Assembly: GCA_900319525.1 (NCBI GenBank)
Contig: ONOU01000001.1
Location: forward strand, 308,501-372,500
DNA: 64,000 nucleotides
From: an uncultured Prevotellaceae bacterium
GTDB taxonomy: Bacteria; Bacteroidota; Bacteroidia; Bacteroidales; Muribaculaceae
Direction of reading: 5' to 3'
Shown piece by piece: positions 49,536 through 58,229 of this stretch. The notes under the pieces were generated by a model. That model saw only the letters and a list, made by a program, of their open reading frames with translations, was not told the origin of the DNA and did not search any database. How positions within the stretch are numbered: position 1 is the first letter of the stretch; each line of letters opens with the position of its first letter. The position numbers and the translations under genes are program-made.

Positions 49536-52500
49536 ATGAAGAGGACGCTTACATTTTTTCTATCGCTTGCAGTGTCGTTGATGGCGTTGCAGGCCAGTGC
49601 CGCGATGTATATCGTGGGCGATGCGCCGTTTGGGAATTGGAACCCCGCCGGCGGTGTCGCGATGAGCGGCAACGTTGACGGCACCTACAGTTACACGGCT
49701 ACCATCAGCGGCAAGGTCTATTTTGTGTTTGGAACGGCGCTGGCCTCGGCAAACAATGATGCTGGCTGGAACACGTTCAACACCAACTATCGTTATGGCC
49801 CGCTCACCGATGGGCAAGAAGTGACTGCCGGCACATGGATGACGACCCAGCGCAGCCGTGAGGGCGCTTATACCTTCACAGGAAATGGCACGGAATATAC
49901 CATCACATTTGACTCGGCCAACAACCGCTTCAAGATTGAGGGTGATGCCTCTCCTGTGAATCCCGGCACCGGGGAGCTCTACATCTTGGGGCAAGCTCAG
50001 GGCAATGCTTGGAGTCCCGACACGGGCGTGGCGATGAACACGACCGACGGTAACGTTTTCACGGCTAAGGTAACCTTCAACGGTGAGAACAGCGAGGAGG
50101 ATGCCAACGTGAACTACTTCTCGTTCACGACCAAGCTGGCCAGTAGCAGTGCGGACTGGAACGGCATTCGTCCTTACCGCTTGTCGCCGGTCGCCAACGA
50201 GGGAACCAACTTCTGGGTGACACCGTCGATGCTGGGACAAACGATCTCCTTGAATGAGCCAGGCCAGAATGTCGATGTAGCCTTCCGTATTCCTGCCGGA
50301 ACCTATAACATTACGGTCAACGTGAGCGATTTGACGTGTGTTATCACTCGTGAGGGCGGCAGTACGCCTGTGGCCGGCAAGGGGTGGCCATCAATGTATG
50401 GCGGCGTGATGTTGCAGGGGTTCTACTGGGACAGCTACAATGCCACCCGCTGGACCAACCTGACCGACCAGGCTCAGGAACTGGGGCAGTACTTTGATGT
50501 GATGTGGGTGCCCAACTCGGGCAGTGTTGACGCCAGCGGCATGGCCCAGGGCATGGGCTACATGCCCGTGTATTGGTTGAAGCACAACTCATGCTTTGGC
50601 ACCGAGTCGCAGTTGCGTGAGATGATCTCGACGTTGCACGAGCACAACACCAGCGTACTCATGGACATGGTCATCAACCACAAGAGCGGCAAGAGCAGCT
50701 GGACCGACCTAGCCAACGAGACGGTCACGGGTCCCGTTACCGGCGACACCTACAGTATGACATGGAGTCTGGCCGACATCTGCAAGACCGACGAGTGTGT
50801 GAGCGCAGGTTATGCCGCAACTGGCGCGGCCGACGAGGGCGAGGACTTTGACGGCAGCCGTGACCTGGACCACACCAGCGCCAACGTGCAGAAGAACGTC
50901 AAGACCTACCAGAAGTACCTCATGAAGGAACTGGGATATGACGGCTTCCGCTACGACATGTGCAAGGGATATGCCGGCTACTATGTGGGTCTGTATAATC
51001 AGGCGAGCCAGCCGGCCTTCTCGGTCGCCGAGTATTGGGACGGCAATGCCGAGACGCTGCGTTGGTATCTGAACAGCACCAAGCAGGACGACCGCATCCA
51101 GACGGCCGTCTTTGACTTCGCCTTGAAGTACCCGATGCAGAGTGCATTTGCAGGCGGCACGTGGAGCGCCCTCAACGACAAGGGTCTGGCTGCAGACAAG
51201 GAATATCAGCGTTACTCGGTAACCTTTGTCGATAACCACGACACGGGTCAAAACACCAACTATGACTGCCTCAAGACCAACGTCATGGCCGCCAATGCCT
51301 TCATCCTGACGATGCCCGGCACTCCGTGTATCTTCTACAAGCACTACCTGGTGTATGGTGACGAGATCAACAACTGCATCAAGGCCCGTCGTGCCGCTGG
51401 CGTGCACAACCAGAGTGATATCCTCACCCAGCAGGAGAGCAATGGCGGTTACATCCTGGAGACCGAGGGCACACGTGGCAATCTGTACCTGCAAGTGGGT
51501 GGCGCTACCGCCAGTGGTTGCCCCTATGGCTATGAGCTCGTGCAGCAGGGCGATGGCTACGCTTTGTACATCACCTATGGCATCGACTGGCAGCATGTGG
51601 CCAAGGATGGCAGCATCCTGGGCTATCCTGTCGTGAGCAAGCCGGCAGGCAACTATGTGGACAATGTGTCGTTGACCGTCGCTCCCAGCAAGGGTGGCAC
51701 GACACTGGTTTATACCACCGACGGCAGCGAGCCGACGGCGGCCAGTGCCACCATCAGCGCCACCACGCCGCTGACCTTTACCGAGAGCACCACCCTCAAG
51801 GTGGGCGTGCTCAACGGTGACCAGGTCGAGAACATCGAGAGCTACATCTATACCATTACCGATGCCGCCACCACGGGCATCAACGTCTATATCAAGACCT
51901 CGGCAGCCAAGGCCTATGTTTGGGCATGGACCACTGAGGGCAGCGTCACGGGTGCCAGCTGGCCTGGCAAGGCTGTCAGCAGCCTGGACAAGGTGACCGT
52001 CAACGACATCGAGTGGTACTGCCTGCACGTGGATGCCGACAAGGTAAGCCTGATATTGAATAACGGTGATGGAGGCTTTGAGAACCAGACGGCTACCATC
52101 GAGGCCAAGCGTGACATGTTCCTCATCTATCCCAACAGTGACCTGGTTACTTACTCCTACAAGGCTGGCGACACCTACATCGACATGACTGAGCGCTATG
52201 CCGGAGCAGGATCGGCAAGCTATGAGAAGGTGTATGTGCTGGGCAACATCAATTCGACCGGTTGGGCGCCAAACAACGGCATCGAGATGACCACGACCAA
52301 CGGCGAGAAATATACCGCCACCATCAGTTTCGTCGATCCCTATGGCGGCTACAGCTACTTCAGCTTCACGACCGCGCTGGGTTCATCGTGGGACGAGATT
52401 GCCGCAAGCCGCATGGGTGCCACCAGCAACAACTTCCTCATCAACGAGGCACGCTTGGGCACCAACCTGACGGTGATACCCGGCCAGAATTCCTTCAGGA

Positions 52501-52766
52501 TTCCTGTGGGCAAGTATAACCTGACCCTCTATCTGAGCCAGGGCATCCTTGTGGTCGAGAAGTGGACCGAGCCAGTTGTCGTTCGTGGCGATGTGGACCA
52601 GGATGGTAAGATCAACATCAGTGACGTGACGGCCTTGATCGATTACCTGTTGACTGGCAATGCCACAGGCATCAGCCTTGAAAACGCCAACTGCGACCAG
52701 GACCAGTCTATCCAGATCAGCGACGTGACGGCCTTGATCGACTACCTGCTGACCAATCACTGGTAA
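49536..52766 (+). CDS. Secreted multi-module GH13 alpha-amylase
   Basis: This 1076-residue enzyme starts with a signal peptide ending ASA at the ATG at 49536. Two SusE/F-like starch-binding domains (about residues 23-125 and 143-265; [33 protein letters not shown]) precede the GH13 barrel (about 280-690). Catalytic residues are Asp474 (GFRYDMCKG), Glu499 (VAEYWDG) and Asp569 (VDNHDTG); region I is DMVINH (377-382). Then come a chitobiase-like C-terminal fold ([16 protein letters not shown]), a CBM26-like module ([17 protein letters not shown]), a third SusE/F-like domain and two dockerin-like repeats. It should digest starch at the surface or outside. No SusC/D genes are nearby. Confidence 0.9.
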   Translation: MKRTLTFFLSLAVSLMALQASAAMYIVGDAPFGNWNPAGGVAMSGNVDGTYSYTATISGKVYFVFGTALASANNDAGWNTFNTNYRYGPLTDGQEVTAGTWMTTQRSREGAYTFTGNGTEYTITFDSANNRFKIEGDASPVNPGTGELYILGQAQGNAWSPDTGVAMNTTDGNVFTAKVTFNGENSEEDANVNYFSFTTKLASSSADWNGIRPYRLSPVANEGTNFWVTPSMLGQTISLNEPGQNVDVAFRIPAGTYNITVNVSDLTCVITREGGSTPVAGKGWPSMYGGVMLQGFYWDSYNATRWTNLTDQAQELGQYFDVMWVPNSGSVDASGMAQGMGYMPVYWLKHNSCFGTESQLREMISTLHEHNTSVLMDMVINHKSGKSSWTDLANETVTGPVTGDTYSMTWSLADICKTDECVSAGYAATGAADEGEDFDGSRDLDHTSANVQKNVKTYQKYLMKELGYDGFRYDMCKGYAGYYVGLYNQASQPAFSVAEYWDGNAETLRWYLNSTKQDDRIQTAVFDFALKYPMQSAFAGGTWSALNDKGLAADKEYQRYSVTFVDNHDTGQNTNYDCLKTNVMAANAFILTMPGTPCIFYKHYLVYGDEINNCIKARRAAGVHNQSDILTQQESNGGYILETEGTRGNLYLQVGGATASGCPYGYELVQQGDGYALYITYGIDWQHVAKDGSILGYPVVSKPAGNYVDNVSLTVAPSKGGTTLVYTTDGSEPTAASATISATTPLTFTESTTLKVGVLNGDQVENIESYIYTITDAATTGINVYIKTSAAKAYVWAWTTEGSVTGASWPGKAVSSLDKVTVNDIEWYCLHVDADKVSLILNNGDGGFENQTATIEAKRDMFLIYPNSDLVTYSYKAGDTYIDMTERYAGAGSASYEKVYVLGNINSTGWAPNNGIEMTTTNGEKYTATISFVDPYGGYSYFSFTTALGSSWDEIAASRMGATSNNFLINEARLGTNLTVIPGQNSFRIPVGKYNLTLYLSQGILVVEKWTEPVVVRGDVDQDGKINISDVTALIDYLLTGNATGISLENANCDQDQSIQISDVTALIDYLLTNHW

Positions 52767-52785
52767 GCAACCTGATAAACCCCAA

Positions 52786-52829
52786 AAACAAGTTTCCGGG
52801 GCTCAAAATGCCCTGGAAACTTGTTTTTT
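52786..52829 (+). terminator. Terminator of the amylase gene
   Basis: AAACAAGTTTCC (52786-52797) pairs perfectly with GGAAACTTGTTT (52815-52826), then a T-run. Confidence 0.88.
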
Positions 52830-52832
52830 CAT

Positions 52833-52840
52833 TACCTTTG
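52833..52840 (+). promoter_or_regulatory. -7 box of ruvC
   Basis: TACCTTTG lies right after the amylase terminator and ends 12 bases before the ruvC ATG, so the leader would be only a few bases. Confidence 0.5.
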
Positions 52841-52852
52841 CAGGCACGAGAC

Positions 52853-53446
52853 ATGGAGAAGCAGTACCAGAATATCATCATCGGCATCGACCCGGGCACC
52901 AATGTTATGGGATATGCCCTACTGGGCATCAATGGAAAGAAGCCCGAGCTCATCGTCATGGGCGTGTTGCAGCTCAACCGCATGGAGGACCACTACATGC
53001 GTCTGCGCCACATCTATGAGCGCGTGAGCGGCGTCATTGCCGAGTATCTGCCCGACGAGATGGCTATCGAGGCACCCTTCTACGGCAAGAATGTGCAGTC
53101 GATGCTCAAGCTGGGACGTGCCCAGGGGGTTGCCATGGTTGCTGCCCTCAACCGCGAGATTCCCATCACCGAGTATGAGCCGCGCAAGATCAAAATGGCC
53201 ATTACGGGTAATGGCGCCGCCAGCAAGGAGCAGGTGGCGCTGATGCTGCAACGCACGCTGGGCATCGATGAGAGCCAGATGCCGCACCTGCTTGACGCGA
53301 CCGACGCACTTGCCGCTGCGCTATGCCACTTCTATGAGCGGCAAAAGCCCATCACATCGCGCGGCAGCAAGTCATGGAAGTCATTTATTGCCCAGCATCC
53401 CAACCGGGTGGCCTCGCCCAAGAAAGAGCCACACTCCAAGCCCTAA
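52853..53446 (+). CDS. ruvC: Crossover junction endodeoxyribonuclease RuvC
   Basis: This 197-residue resolvase cuts Holliday junctions with RuvAB. Catalytic acids are visible in [15 protein letters not shown] (Asp), [11 protein letters not shown] (Glu) and [15 protein letters not shown] (two Asp). The C-terminus carries an extra basic tail of about 30 residues ([20 protein letters not shown]). The start at 52853 follows the -7 box; the in-frame ATG at 52808 lies in the terminator stem. Confidence 0.95.
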   Translation: MEKQYQNIIIGIDPGTNVMGYALLGINGKKPELIVMGVLQLNRMEDHYMRLRHIYERVSGVIAEYLPDEMAIEAPFYGKNVQSMLKLGRAQGVAMVAALNREIPITEYEPRKIKMAITGNGAASKEQVALMLQRTLGIDESQMPHLLDATDALAAALCHFYERQKPITSRGSKSWKSFIAQHPNRVASPKKEPHSKP

Positions 53447-53505
53447 AGCCGTCAAGACCCTTGGCGGCCAAGCCTGCAATCAGCGGGTATTTCTGCTAGA
53501 GTATT

Positions 53506-54021
53506 CTATGGAACGGCGACAGCCGTGGGAGTCCACTGCTTGAAGAAGTGGACCGTGCGATCCTTGTGGTAGCCCTTGCCCTCTTCCAGCAACACGCTGT
53601 CCTGGATGTGCAACACGTTGCCCTCACCATCAAGCACGACAAACACAGGGAACCCGAAACGTGCCGGGTTACCCAGACGCTTGAGCATCTGCTGTCCGAG
53701 GGCTTTCTTGGCCTCATCCTTGGTATTAGGGCGATAATTCACGTGAATGTACACATAGTTGTCCTCGATCATCTTGCTGATCGTTGAGTCATTAGTGATG
53801 AAATCGGCAAACTTCAAGCACCAGGGACACCAGTTGCCCCCCACTTGACAGATCACATGCTTGCCCTCGGCCTTGGCTCGCGCCACGGCCTGGTCGATCT
53901 GCTCCAGCGGATTGATCTGCTCGTCATACACCTTCTTCAACTGTCGCTCCTGCCCCTCTTGGGCCCAGGCCATCATGGCAACGATTACCGCCACGACGGC
54001 AACAAAAAGTCTTTTGCTCAT
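53506..54021 (-). CDS. Secreted thioredoxin-like protein
   Basis: This 171-residue protein has a signal peptide (VAVVAVIVAMMAWA) and a thioredoxin fold with the redox motif CPWC in GGNWCPWCLKFADF. The later cis-Pro region reads FGFPVFVVLDGEGN. It is probably a periplasmic thiol-disulfide protein of the DUF255/thioredoxin_7 type. It is a single gene, convergent with ruvC and divergent from the sensor kinase gene. Confidence 0.85.
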   Translation of the reverse strand: MSKRLFVAVVAVIVAMMAWAQEGQERQLKKVYDEQINPLEQIDQAVARAKAEGKHVICQVGGNWCPWCLKFADFITNDSTISKMIEDNYVYIHVNYRPNTKDEAKKALGQQMLKRLGNPARFGFPVFVVLDGEGNVLHIQDSVLLEEGKGYHKDRTVHFFKQWTPTAVAVP

Positions 54022-54111
54022 CTCTCAGTACTGTAATAATTGTTTGTGTCGCAAATTTACGCATTCTCGCCCAATTCACCTCATCAAAGCCCAAATAAAC
54101 GCTCTTTTCTC

Positions 54112-54141
54112 TTGTTTTAATAATTATTTTTAATAATTTTG
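54112..54141 (+). promoter_or_regulatory. Promoter abutting the sensor kinase start codon
   Basis: TTG (54112-54114), 19 bp, then TAATTTTG (54134-54141) match the consensus. The box ends seven bases before the ATG at 54149, so the mRNA would be leaderless or nearly so. Confidence 0.65.
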
Positions 54142-54148
54142 CACCATC

Positions 54149-56104
54149 ATGAAGAATTATTACCACAACCACCTCCCGATTGCCCTCCTTGTATTGGCAA
54201 TCCTGTGTATCAACCTGGCTGGCTGCAAACACGATAATGACGTGCACCAGCAAGTAGTCAACTACATCACCCAAGCCGAGCAGCAGCTTGACAAGGAAGA
54301 CCTGGACTCATCGATGGCCATCCTCAGGCAGGCTCTCGACTACTCTACCAGCAAGGGCTATCAATGGGGCATGGCCGAGGCAAACCTGAACATCTCGCGC
54401 TGCTTTGTCATGACCGGACAAGCCGACTCAGCCATCACCTATCTGGACAAGGGCATGAAAGCATACCCCGAGATGCCCGACTCGATGCTCACCCAGTACT
54501 ATGCCGAGTATGCCGTGGACTACGGTCTCATGGGCGAGATGGCCAAGGCCAAGGAGACCTCGCTCAAGACCATCCCGCTCATGCTCAAATATGGCACCGA
54601 CGAGGATAAGGCGACCATCTATGCCAACACGGGAATCTATTACCGCCATCTAGGCATGAACGACTCGGCCATCTACTACTACCAGCAGGGCCTGGACATT
54701 GCCCTCAAGAACGATGACTATGAGAGTCAGGCCCTCCTGGCCAACAATGTGGCCGTCCTCTATGCCGACATGCAACGTTTCAAGGAATGTTATGACTATT
54801 GCCAGAAGGCCGTTGACGCTGCCCGAAAGGCAGGCAACAAAGAGATGGAGACCAGGGCACTCATGACTCGCGGAGCTGCTCTGGTAACCGAACTGAAATA
54901 TGAGGATGCAGCCGACTGCCTACTTGATGCCTACAATCAAGTCAAGGATGGTGCCAACCCCATCATCAAGCTGGGCATCCTCAGCCCGCTCATCAAGGCC
55001 GTTTACCACAGCAAGCGTCCCGAGGTCAACAGGCAATACCAGCAGTTAATGCAACAGGGCGACCAACTCTGTGCCCAACAACCTCCTGGCAGCATCAACG
55101 CAGCCAACTGGCTCAATGCCAAGATGACCCTCTTGGTTGAGCAACAACGTTACCAGGAAGCGCTCAACACCATCACCAAAATCGAGGAGATTCAGCCGCA
55201 GATGCAAGTACTTCCCGTCGACAAGCTGTACACCCACAAGGCTCGTTGCCTCTACCGCCTGGGCCGCCACAAGGAGGCCTACGAACTGCAGCTCGAAGCC
55301 TCGCTTGCCGCCGACTCCCTCAAGAATGAAGAAGTGACCAACAAGTTGTCCCAGCTCACCTCCAGCTACGAGATGACGCAGAAAGAGCTCGAAGTTGCCC
55401 GCCTGAGCCAGCAGCACTCTCGCAACCAGACCCGCATCGCCATCCTTGCCGCACTGCTCATCGCCCTGCTTGCAGCACTGGGAGCGCTGGCACTGTGGAC
55501 GAGGCAGCGCCGCCAGCAGGCCACGATGCGCGAGACACGACGCTGGGTCGAAGGCATCGAGCAGGAGCGCGCCCGATTTGCCCGCGAGTTGCATGACGGC
55601 GCCTGCAACGACCTGCTGGCCATAGGCATGCAGTTGCACGGCGACAAGGCCGACACGGCCCAGATAGGCCAACAGATCTCTACCTTGCGCGCCACGCTGC
55701 GCAACCTGTCTCACGAGCTGATGCCGCCGCAATTCAAGGACGGCGTGCGGCTAGACCAGGCCCTGGAATACTACCTCTCACACATCGACAGTCCCAAGGT
55801 CGATTTCCATGCCGAGGGTGACGGCTGGGAAAGCATTCCCGCCGACACGGCCTATCAGGTCTATCGCATCACCCAAGAGGCCATCGGCAACATCATCACC
55901 CACCAGCCTGGCGCCCATGTGCAGGTCAACCTCTCCCCCACCCGACTCGACATCATTTCCACCGGAACGATGCAGCAAGGCGACGGCACGGGCATCGGAC
56001 TCCAGTCGATGAAGGATCGCGCCAGCAGCATCGGTGCCACCCTGGACACTGATGTCCACGACGACACTTTCGCCCTGGCACTCAAACTCAGGGCCACAGA
56101 TTAA
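54149..56104 (+). CDS. TPR sensor histidine kinase (NarL-type, HisKA_3)
   Basis: This 651-residue kinase starts with a hydrophobic signal or anchor (LPIALLVLAILCINLAGC; Cys26 could be a lipobox), then about seven TPR units (residues 35-400, for example AIYYYQQGLDIALKNDDYE), one transmembrane helix at about 428-452, and the kinase. His482 lies in FARELHDGACNDLLAIG (HisKA_3), with an N-box ITQEAIGNIITH and a G-box GDGTGIGLQSM. The TPR part should sense a periplasmic signal. The partner regulator follows after 136 bp. Confidence 0.9.
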   Translation: MKNYYHNHLPIALLVLAILCINLAGCKHDNDVHQQVVNYITQAEQQLDKEDLDSSMAILRQALDYSTSKGYQWGMAEANLNISRCFVMTGQADSAITYLDKGMKAYPEMPDSMLTQYYAEYAVDYGLMGEMAKAKETSLKTIPLMLKYGTDEDKATIYANTGIYYRHLGMNDSAIYYYQQGLDIALKNDDYESQALLANNVAVLYADMQRFKECYDYCQKAVDAARKAGNKEMETRALMTRGAALVTELKYEDAADCLLDAYNQVKDGANPIIKLGILSPLIKAVYHSKRPEVNRQYQQLMQQGDQLCAQQPPGSINAANWLNAKMTLLVEQQRYQEALNTITKIEEIQPQMQVLPVDKLYTHKARCLYRLGRHKEAYELQLEASLAADSLKNEEVTNKLSQLTSSYEMTQKELEVARLSQQHSRNQTRIAILAALLIALLAALGALALWTRQRRQQATMRETRRWVEGIEQERARFARELHDGACNDLLAIGMQLHGDKADTAQIGQQISTLRATLRNLSHELMPPQFKDGVRLDQALEYYLSHIDSPKVDFHAEGDGWESIPADTAYQVYRITQEAIGNIITHQPGAHVQVNLSPTRLDIISTGTMQQGDGTGIGLQSMKDRASSIGATLDTDVHDDTFALALKLRATD

Positions 56105-56240
56105 AAATCAAAGAAAAACATCCACGGCGCGCCGTAGTTTTAAGGGTTTCAGAGTCAATTTGTGGCTCCGAAATTTTTCTTTTTTGCTTCTTTTCGCGTA
56201 ACTTCGCACACACAGAACCATAAAACATCAATAAACCGAT

Positions 56241-56879
56241 ATGCAACAATCCGCCATTAACAACACCAGACTACTCATCATCGAGGATCATAATATCGTA
56301 GCCCTCGGCCTCAAAACATTGCTCAGCGAACATGATTTCCTGAGCGAGATCGACAGCGTCTCGACAGCCAAGCGAGCCATTGAACTCACCGTGATTCACC
56401 CTTACGACCTATATATAATAGATGTAGAACTGCCCGACATGACAGGCATCGAGCTCATCAAGTCATTGAAGACCCTGTCGCCCGACAGCGCCTTTGTTTT
56501 CCACACCATCCACGACGAGTTCTGGACCCTGCGGCAGATGATCAACAGCGGTGCCGACGGCATCGTGATGAAGAGCGATGACCCGTCGGAGCTCGTCACG
56601 GCCATCGACAAGGTGATGGACGGCGGCAGCTATTTTTCCAGCCACTACCGCCAGGCCTGTGAGCAGATGGAACAATTCCAGGCCCTCTCCAGCCGCGAGA
56701 TCGAGGTCCTGCACCTCATCGCCGAGGGACTGATGACACGCGACATTGCTGGGCGCCTCTTCGTCAGCGACAACACCATCGAGTTCCACCGCAAGCGCAT
56801 CATGCGCAAACTCGGTGCCAGCAACATGGCCCAACTCGTCAAGGAAGGCATCGCCCGCGGCTACATCAAGCCCCAATAG
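56241..56879 (+). CDS. NarL/LuxR-family response regulator
   Basis: This 212-residue regulator has a receiver domain (residues 9-125) with the phospho-acceptor Asp61 in YIIDVELPDM and acidic pair in LIIEDHN, then a LuxR-type helix-turn-helix (about 145-205, LSSREIEVLHLIAEGLMTRDI, NTIEFHRKRIMRKLG). It is the natural partner of the kinase just upstream. Targets are not known; the exported-protein genes starting 48 bp downstream are candidates from position. Confidence 0.92.
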   Translation: MQQSAINNTRLLIIEDHNIVALGLKTLLSEHDFLSEIDSVSTAKRAIELTVIHPYDLYIIDVELPDMTGIELIKSLKTLSPDSAFVFHTIHDEFWTLRQMINSGADGIVMKSDDPSELVTAIDKVMDGGSYFSSHYRQACEQMEQFQALSSREIEVLHLIAEGLMTRDIAGRLFVSDNTIEFHRKRIMRKLGASNMAQLVKEGIARGYIKPQ

Positions 56880-56927
56880 ACTATAACAGATATACTCACT
56901 ACCAATAATTTAAAAAGCAATACTATT

Positions 56928-57530
56928 ATGAAACATTTTTTAAAAAACCTGTTATTCGCTTCATTTGCGCTTTTTGTGCTTGGCGCTTGCAGCGGCTCTA
57001 ACGGCTTGTTGGGCAAGACGCCTGACATCATCGCCGATGGCATCAAGCAACAGGAGGAGCTCAATGAGCAAGCCAAGCAAGCCGACAAGAAAGACGCTGA
57101 AACGTTTGAAAAGATGATGAAAAAGGCTATGGACATCATCTTTGATCTCAACAAAAAACTAACCAAGGAAGCATCCCGCATCCAGGGGAAAAGCATCCCC
57201 TCTACCGGAGGCGAGAGCTGCTATGACTTCATCAAGATTCAAGACGTGGTCATCGACACGGTCAAGTTTGACGCCACTAGAATCAGTGCGAATATCGTGT
57301 TAAGGATTGTACCCTCGGCCGACTTCGACCAGAGCAGCGTCCCCTATGGCAGCAAGGTGTATTTTGCCTTCATGGGCAAGGACGATAACGTGATCAAGCT
57401 GGACTCCCTGTACACATCACGCTTGACGACAAGCATCAATTTGTCCAAAATCTCATCGGTCACCCCCGAAGAATGGAAAGGCTTGAAGGAGATACGCTTC
57501 CTTACCGCACAAGACGCGAGAAAGCGCTAA
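56928..57530 (+). CDS. Lipoprotein of unknown function
   Basis: The 200-residue product has a lipoprotein signal (FALFVLGAC) starting MKHFLKN. A helical, Lys/Gln-rich segment (about residues 40-85, EELNEQAKQADKKDAETFEK) precedes a beta domain (CYDFIKIQDVVIDTVKFDAT, VYFAFMGKDDNVIKLDSLY). I do not recognise the family. It is the first of seven exported-protein genes on this strand after the response regulator. It lacks the LPxSxxGLY domain of its neighbours. Confidence 0.7.
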   Translation: MKHFLKNLLFASFALFVLGACSGSNGLLGKTPDIIADGIKQQEELNEQAKQADKKDAETFEKMMKKAMDIIFDLNKKLTKEASRIQGKSIPSTGGESCYDFIKIQDVVIDTVKFDATRISANIVLRIVPSADFDQSSVPYGSKVYFAFMGKDDNVIKLDSLYTSRLTTSINLSKISSVTPEEWKGLKEIRFLTAQDARKR

Positions 57531-57605
57531 TAGCTACTATAATCTGACGAACAACTAGTCACTTTTCACACAAACATTATTAACTCAATCATAACTAAAA
57601 CGAAA

Positions 57606-58196
57606 ATGAAACATTATTTTAATTTTGTCGCAGTTGTCGTGATCGCACTCATGTTCACGGCATGCAGCAACGCCACCAGTAGCCAGGATGCCGCAGGTAG
57701 CGATTCCACAGCCGTTGCCACCGAGCAAACAAATGCTCCCGCCGAGCCTATTCTCACCGAGGAGGGTTTGCCCCCTGTTGTCATCGGTGCCAATATCAAT
57801 GACTTGCCGGAGTCAGTCGAGGGCCTGTATGCCAGCAAGAAATACCACCAGATTGATCCCAACCTGAGTGACGAGGAAATCGGCTGGGACGAGGTTGAGG
57901 GCTGGTACTTCTATGACAAGGACGGAGAGCTGCTGTTTACTGCCGAGGACAACCAAGGGGCCATCTACCGCGTCATCGTCAAGTCACCGACTATCAAGAC
58001 GGCACAGGGCGCCCACATCGGAATGAGCCGTGACCAAGTGCTCGCTATCGAGGGTGCCAAGCTCATCAAACCCCATCCCGATGCCGACTATGAAATCTAC
58101 AGCATTGAACTGGGCAAGATTTCGATGACGCTTGATGCCGTAAACGCGCAAGAAGTCGTCGATATGATGGTATTTGACTATAGTGCCTTTGAGTAA
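57606..58196 (+). CDS. Lipoprotein with LPxSxxGLY/GMS domain
   Basis: This 196-residue lipoprotein has signal MKHYFNFVAVVV and lipobox FTAC. After a low-complexity Ser/Thr/Ala linker, one copy of an unnamed domain fills residues 52-196: PPVVIGANINDLPESVEGLY, WYFYDKDGELLFTAEDNQG, IVKSPTIKTAQGAHIGMSRD then QVLAIEG. Copies recur in the genes at 60752, 61871 and 62510. The GMS-x-x-QV part looks like a BamE/SmpA-style helix motif, a weak analogy. Function unknown. Confidence 0.72.
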   Translation: MKHYFNFVAVVVIALMFTACSNATSSQDAAGSDSTAVATEQTNAPAEPILTEEGLPPVVIGANINDLPESVEGLYASKKYHQIDPNLSDEEIGWDEVEGWYFYDKDGELLFTAEDNQGAIYRVIVKSPTIKTAQGAHIGMSRDQVLAIEGAKLIKPHPDADYEIYSIELGKISMTLDAVNAQEVVDMMVFDYSAFE

Positions 58197-58229
58197 AATA
58201 ACAGTTCTAGACTAATCTAAACACTGAAA

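Noticed and set aside
56124-56135. 12-base palindrome ACGGCGCGCCGT as a terminator between kinase and regulator
   Set aside because: A perfect palindrome without loop space makes a poor hairpin and the T-run is weak.
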